The notes under the pieces: model-generated
Databases searched by the model: none
Told to the model about the DNA's origin: nothing
The model's input: only the letters and a program-made list of their open reading frames with translations
Source: JBBEBE01 sp040882505
Lineage (GTDB): Bacteria; Bacteroidota; Rhodothermia; Balneolales; Balneolaceae
NCBI GenBank assembly: GCA_040882505.1
Contig: JBBEBE010000010.1
Coordinates: 18,463-82,462, forward strand
Length of the DNA stretch: 64,000 nucleotides
Reading direction: 5' to 3'
Part shown: positions 60,601 through 64,000 of the stretch, piece by piece
How the letters are laid out: every line of letters begins with the position of its first letter
Numbering within the stretch: the first letter of the stretch is position 1
Made by a program: the position numbers and the translations under genes

Positions 60601-62284
60601 AGGAGAACTTCCTTCCCGGAAGGTCTATCCCTGGATTGCCAAAGTGCGACTATCGACACCGGGGGTCGGACTTATCTCGCCACCTCCTCATCATGACATC
60701 TACTCGATCGAGGATCTGGCGCAGCTCATTCATGATTTGAAGAATGCCAACAACCAAGCCCGAATCAACGTGAAGTTGGTCTCCGAAGTGGGCGTTGGAA
60801 CGGTAGCCGCCGGCGTCGCCAAAGGGAAAGCCGATGTAATTCTCATCAGTGGACACGATGGGGGTACCGGCGCTTCTCCTCAGACCAGCATCAAACATGC
60901 CGGACTACCATGGGAGTTAGGACTCAGCGAAGCACATCAGACTCTTGTCATCAACGACTTGAGAAGCCGGGTGACGCTCGAGACGGACGGACAGAACAAA
61001 ACCGGCCGGGACATCGCCGTGGCGGCCCTGCTGGGTGCCGAGGAGTTTGGTTTCGGGACAAGTGCCCTGATTACTCTCGGTTGCATCATGATGCGGGTCT
61101 GTCATCTGGATACCTGTCCGGTCGGCGTTGCCACCCAGAATCCAGAACTTCGCCACAAATACAAGGGAGATCCCGCGTATGTGGTCAATTTCATGAAGTT
61201 TATTGCCCAAGACCTTCGGGAGCACATGGCCAAACTCGGATTTCGAACAATCGATGAGATGATCGGACGCTCCGACAAACTTCGGCAGAAGAAGACGAAT
61301 CACTGGAAAGCGAAGTCCCTGGATCTCTCTCCCATACTCTACCGTCCGGACGTTCCCGCGCGAATCGGTACACGCTGTTTGATGGACCAGGATCACGGGC
61401 TGGAAAACTCGCTCGACCTTCAGACGCTGATGGATATTTGCGAGCCGGCGCTCGAACGGGCCGAACCCGTATACGCCAAGTTACCTATCCGCAATATTCA
61501 CCGGGTCACCGGTACGCAGGTTGGAAGTGAAGTGACACGGCGTTACGGGAGCAAGGGGTTGCCGGAAGATACCATTCGTCTTCAGTTCCGTGGATCGGCA
61601 GGACAGAGCTTTGGTGCCTTTATCCCCAAAGGGATGACACTGGAGTTGATCGGGGATGCAAACGACTACTTCGGGAAGGGACTTTCAGGTGGCAAACTCA
61701 TTCTCTATCCGGATGAAGCTTCGAATTTCAAATCAGAAGACAACATCATTGTCGGAAACGTCTCTTTCTACGGAGCCACTTCCGGTGAAGCGTATATTCA
61801 CGGGATGGCAGGGGAGCGATTTTGTGTCCGAAACAGCGGGGTTCATGCCGTGGTCGAAGCGGTCGGGGATCACGCCTGTGAATACATGACGGGTGGCCGG
61901 GTTGTGATTCTCGGCGATACAGGCAGAAATTTTGCGGCAGGAATGTCGGGAGGCATTGCCTATGTGTTGGACGAAAAGGGCACCTTTGCCGAACGATGCA
62001 ACCAGGAACTGGTCTATTTGGAACCGCTCGTTGCAGAGGAGGATGTGCGGGAAGTCAAGTCCATGATTCGTAAACATGGGGAAGCGACCGACAGTAATCG
62101 GGCCTGGAAAGTGCTTGCATCCTGGGATGAGATGCAATCCCGATTCGTCAAGGTGATGCCAAAGGATTACAAACGGATGCTCGAACTGATCGGAAAGTAT
62201 GAGAAAGAGGGGTTGGAAGCATACGATGCCGAACTGAAGGCATTCGAGGCGAGCAAGGCGGAGAAACTGGTCGAAACCGATTAG
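57683..62284 (+). CDS. gltB: Glutamate synthase large subunit
   Basis: Ferredoxin- or NADPH-type glutamate synthase large chain, 1533 residues from ATG at 57683. The N-terminal amidotransferase has its nucleophile Cys in HDACGIGFVVNF after a short propeptide (Cys 21); ANLEHRGATGSEENSGDGAG follows. The FMN-binding synthase domain contains GEGGEDP and SGHDGGTGASPQTSIKHAGL. The [3Fe-4S] cluster Cys are in CIMMRVCHLDTCPVG. The C-terminal beta-helix has GDANDYFGKGLSGGKLI. Full length, paired with gltD 42 bases downstream. Confidence 0.96.
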   Translation: MAGTSLPEPQGLYHPNHEHDACGIGFVVNFKGKQSHEIVQQALTVLANLEHRGATGSEENSGDGAGILIQIPHKFLRSSCDGLGFTLPEAGEYGVGMVFFPGDREDRKPCEKLFEKVVDQEGLEVIGWRKVPTDNSKLGKTARSTEPSVRQIFIRRPEGLDDLSFERKLYIVRQRISREIEQTDLNIRNKELFYISSMSHRTLVYKGQLTTKQVDSFYPDLKDPKMESALALVHSRFSTNTFPSWKLAHPYRYMIHNGEINTVRGNQNWIKAREKQFVSDAFGEDLKKVIPITQEGASDSAVFDNTLEFLYLSGRSLPHVMMMMIPEPWENHEEMDDAKRAFYEYHSCMMEPWDGPASVAFTDGSVVGATLDRNGLRPSRYYVTRHDTVILASEVGVLDLPPEDIVKKERLQPGRMLLIDTNEGRIISDEEIKQKIVREHPYRKWLDDHLVHFSELTEESSIGEPNASHEEILHRQKMFGYTYEDLKVNIRPMAENMLQPVGAMGNDAPIAVLSNEPQLLYNYFKQLFAQVTNPPIDPIREEMITSTEITLGAQGNILDASPERCRQIELDSPILTTDQMRELKKLDLDGFKIAELPILFPSGSGGEGLEKALEDLFADAVRNIKEGASILVLSDQGVNADQTPIPALLAVAGLHHHLIREGLRTNVGIVLESGEPREVHHFCTLIGFGVDAVNPYMAYESLHDLIRQELMEGISYERAVKGYNKAVIKGIVKVMAKMGISTIKSYRGAQIFEALGVSRKVIDRYFTWTDSRIEGVSLDIIAKEAQIRHDKAFPKTSVNGSVLDEGGLYNWRKNGEYHMYNPETVHLLQFASKTGDYQLYKEYADRLDNQEDPMPTLRHLLELDYLEDPIPLDEVEPIESIVRRFKTGAMSYGSISQEVHEALAIAMNRLGGNSNTGEGGEDPLRYTPDENGDSRNSATKQVASGRFGVTSEYLTQGKEIQIKMAQGAKPGEGGELPSRKVYPWIAKVRLSTPGVGLISPPPHHDIYSIEDLAQLIHDLKNANNQARINVKLVSEVGVGTVAAGVAKGKADVILISGHDGGTGASPQTSIKHAGLPWELGLSEAHQTLVINDLRSRVTLETDGQNKTGRDIAVAALLGAEEFGFGTSALITLGCIMMRVCHLDTCPVGVATQNPELRHKYKGDPAYVVNFMKFIAQDLREHMAKLGFRTIDEMIGRSDKLRQKKTNHWKAKSLDLSPILYRPDVPARIGTRCLMDQDHGLENSLDLQTLMDICEPALERAEPVYAKLPIRNIHRVTGTQVGSEVTRRYGSKGLPEDTIRLQFRGSAGQSFGAFIPKGMTLELIGDANDYFGKGLSGGKLILYPDEASNFKSEDNIIVGNVSFYGATSGEAYIHGMAGERFCVRNSGVHAVVEAVGDHACEYMTGGRVVILGDTGRNFAAGMSGGIAYVLDEKGTFAERCNQELVYLEPLVAEEDVREVKSMIRKHGEATDSNRAWKVLASWDEMQSRFVKVMPKDYKRMLELIGKYEKEGLEAYDAELKAFEASKAEKLVETD

Positions 62285-62326
62285 AAATCCAACCGATCCA
62301 GACGACGTAAACCAAGCGAGGAGATT

Positions 62327-63811
62327 ATGGGAAAGCCGACCGGATTCATGGAGTTTGAACGACAATCGAGTCCATACAGAGATCCCAAAGAAAGAATCAA
62401 GGATTGGAATGAACTTACCAACACTCTGACAGAGGAGGAGCTCCGGACACAAGGAGCTCGATGTATGGACTGCGGGATTCCCTTTTGCCAGAGCGGGCTG
62501 GACCCAGCCGGGAAATCGATGGGCTGTCCGGTCTACAATCTGATTCCTGAATGGAACGATCTGGTCTATCATGGCAAATGGCGGGAAGCGCTCGACCGAT
62601 TGCACAAGACCAACAACTTTCCGGAATTTACCGGTCGTGTCTGTCCGGCACCGTGTGAGGGGTCCTGTGTGCTCGGGCTTATCGATCAACCGGTTGCCAT
62701 CAAAAGCATTGAACAGGCAATCATCGATCGCGGATTTGAAGAGGGGTGGGTGGTTCCGGAGCCTCCAAAGAGCCGAACCGGGAAAACGGTTGCCGTTGTC
62801 GGCTCCGGTCCGGCCGGCTTGGCCGCCGCTGCCCAGCTCAACAAGATAGGACACAAGGTCACCGTCTATGAACGGGCAGACCGGATTGGGGGATTGCTCA
62901 TGTACGGAATCCCCAATATGAAATTGGACAAGGCGGTTGTCGAGCGACGGATAAATCTTCTTCGGGAAGAGGGGATCGAGTTTGTGACCCAAACGGAGAT
63001 TGGGACGGATATCCCCGCCACCGATCTGCATGAGAAGTTTGATGCCGTGGTTCTCGCCGGAGGAGCCACCCGACCGCGGGATCTTCCGATCGACGGTCGG
63101 GATCTTGACGGAATCCATTTTGCCATGGAGTTTCTTCATGCCGACACAAAAAGTCTTCTGGATTCGAATCACGAGGACAAGAACTTCATTTCTGCGAAAG
63201 GAAAGGAGGTTGTCGTGATTGGTGGTGGAGATACGGGAACCGATTGTGTCGGAACGTCCATCCGGCATGAGTGCAAGAATGTCGTCCAGTTTGAAATCAT
63301 GCCCAAACCGCCTGAAGAACGGGCCGATCAGAACCCTTGGCCGGAGTGGCCCAACATCTACCGGGTAGATTACGGGCAAGAGGAGGCAGACGAACAGCAG
63401 GGAGGTGATCCGCGCAACTATCTGGTGATGACCAAGAAGTTTGTTGGTGACGATGACGGACATGTCAGGGAGCTTCACACCGTGAAGATCGAGTGGGCCA
63501 AAGGGGATGACGGGCGAATGGTTCCCAACGAAATCGACGGAACGGAGAAGGTGTGGAAGGCAGACCTTGTTCTTCTCGCCATGGGATTTCTGGGCCCCGA
63601 GAATCCGGTCCTCGAACAGCTCGATGTGGACCGGGACAATCGGAGCAATGCAAAAGCGGAGCATGGTGACTTTCACACCAATGTAGAGGGGGTTTTTGCG
63701 GCGGGTGACATGCGTCGCGGACAGAGTCTGATCGTATGGGCAATCAACGAAGGCCGTGGCGCAGCACGTGAATGCGACCGTTGGTTGATGGGTTCAACGG
63801 AACTCCCCTGA
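62327..63811 (+). CDS. gltD: Glutamate synthase small subunit
   Basis: NADPH-oxidising flavoprotein partner of GltB, 494 residues. The N-terminal Fe-S Cys are in CMDCGIPFCQSG and VCPAPCEGSCVLG. The FAD site is VVGSGPAGLAAAAQL and the NADPH site IGGGDTGTDCVGTS. The C-terminal GVFAAGDMRRGQSLIVWAIN closes the FAD fold. Electrons pass from NADPH through FAD and Fe-S clusters to GltB. Together they assimilate ammonia via glutamine and 2-oxoglutarate. Confidence 0.96.
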   Translation: MGKPTGFMEFERQSSPYRDPKERIKDWNELTNTLTEEELRTQGARCMDCGIPFCQSGLDPAGKSMGCPVYNLIPEWNDLVYHGKWREALDRLHKTNNFPEFTGRVCPAPCEGSCVLGLIDQPVAIKSIEQAIIDRGFEEGWVVPEPPKSRTGKTVAVVGSGPAGLAAAAQLNKIGHKVTVYERADRIGGLLMYGIPNMKLDKAVVERRINLLREEGIEFVTQTEIGTDIPATDLHEKFDAVVLAGGATRPRDLPIDGRDLDGIHFAMEFLHADTKSLLDSNHEDKNFISAKGKEVVVIGGGDTGTDCVGTSIRHECKNVVQFEIMPKPPEERADQNPWPEWPNIYRVDYGQEEADEQQGGDPRNYLVMTKKFVGDDDGHVRELHTVKIEWAKGDDGRMVPNEIDGTEKVWKADLVLLAMGFLGPENPVLEQLDVDRDNRSNAKAEHGDFHTNVEGVFAAGDMRRGQSLIVWAINEGRGAARECDRWLMGSTELP

Positions 63812-63837
63812 TTTTCGGAAGTTTTCTCCAAAACGGC

Positions 63838-63869
63838 TTGACTTACGAAAGCGGGTTGCCGTATATTTG
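63838..63869 (+). promoter_or_regulatory. Promoter of tRNA-Asn: TTG-N21-TATATTTG
   Basis: TTG at 63838-63840 and TATATTTG at 63862-63869 are separated by 21 bases, matching the Bacteroidota-type -33/-7 layout. The tRNA begins 55 bases further on. It is the cleanest two-part promoter in the window. Confidence 0.6.
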
Positions 63870-63924
63870 GAGCCGCTGATGGAAGAGGAGTCGAACCCGG
63901 TTCCCATTCATCCAAGCATGTCAC

Positions 63925-63996
63925 TCCTCGGTAGCTCAGTGGCAGAGCAATCGGCTGTTAACCGATGGGTCGTAGGTTCGAATCCTACCCGGGGAG
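63925..63996 (+). tRNA. tRNA-Asn (anticodon GTT)
   Basis: 72-base cloverleaf: acceptor TCCTCGG/CCGGGGA (one T-G pair), D stem GCTC/GAGC, anticodon stem ATCGG/CCGAT with loop CTGTTAA (anticodon GTT), 5-base variable loop, T arm GTAGG-TTCGAAT-CCTAC, discriminator G at 63996. The following bases are CACA, so CCA is not encoded. Confidence 0.95.
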
Positions 63997-64000
63997 CACA

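Overview
The window looks like a chromosomal segment from a Bacteroidota-type bacterium, most plausibly the Rhodothermota/Balneolota branch. Four things support this. A PorV gene and a giant secreted protein with a type IX secretion C-terminal sorting domain lie in the same window. Several promoters carry the Bacteroidota-type -7 box TAnnTTTG. HslV has the H-A-T-T-V start typical of that group. The tRNA has no encoded CCA. GC content is moderate and even. I see no insertion sequence, phage, CRISPR array or obvious island.

Layout. 1-5.0 kb: partial porV; then a minus-strand run of two TPR lipoproteins and a cystathionine gamma-synthase/lyase-type enzyme. 5.3-9.5 kb: a RidA-type protein, a LytM/M23 endopeptidase, rplU-rpmA with a clear terminator, and lexA. 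9.7-14.2 kb: an unassigned ABC permease/ATPase pair, a plant-type ferredoxin-NADP reductase-like flavoprotein, and a YihY/DUF502 membrane-protein pair. 14.3-20.6 kb: alaS and the pyruvate dehydrogenase genes (E1 alpha, E1 beta, E2).

20.5-36.2 kb is the accessory, cell-surface part. It starts with three small proteins having N-terminal membrane anchors, like pseudopilins without the usual prepilin signal. Next is what I read as a chaperone-usher-like fimbrial locus. It has four minus-strand subunit genes of DUF4402 type, a PapD-like chaperone, a 1165-residue usher-like barrel ending in three SPOR-like repeats, and a possible fifth subunit on the other strand. A 1758-residue type IX cargo with two family 3 carbohydrate-binding modules and seven Ig-like repeats is transcribed divergently from it. 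The usher fused to peptidoglycan-binding repeats, in a type IX-secreting lineage, is the strongest candidate here for an undescribed system.

36.4-42.1 kb: dTDP-rhamnose genes (rfbA-rfbD-rfbC-rfbB), an EVE-domain protein, a double-length dCTP deaminase and rsmE. 42.2-50.7 kb, mostly minus strand: an S41 protease, hslU-hslV, RNase E/G, murA, a winged-helix-like protein and a lipoprotein. 50.8-57.4 kb: a DUF3108 protein that overlaps dut, a PH/SHOCT membrane protein, and a cytochrome c maturation operon (ccmC, ccmD-like, ccmE, ccmF) followed by truA. The CcmE carries a CxxxY motif in place of the usual histidine. 57.7-64 kb: glutamate synthase gltB-gltD and tRNA-Asn.

Start sites mix Shine-Dalgarno-led and leaderless-looking genes. 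Several genes start with TTG or GTG (murA, hslU, the YihY gene, the usher gene, truA), some with strong AAGGAG sites. All functional calls come from reading motifs by eye; no database search was run.
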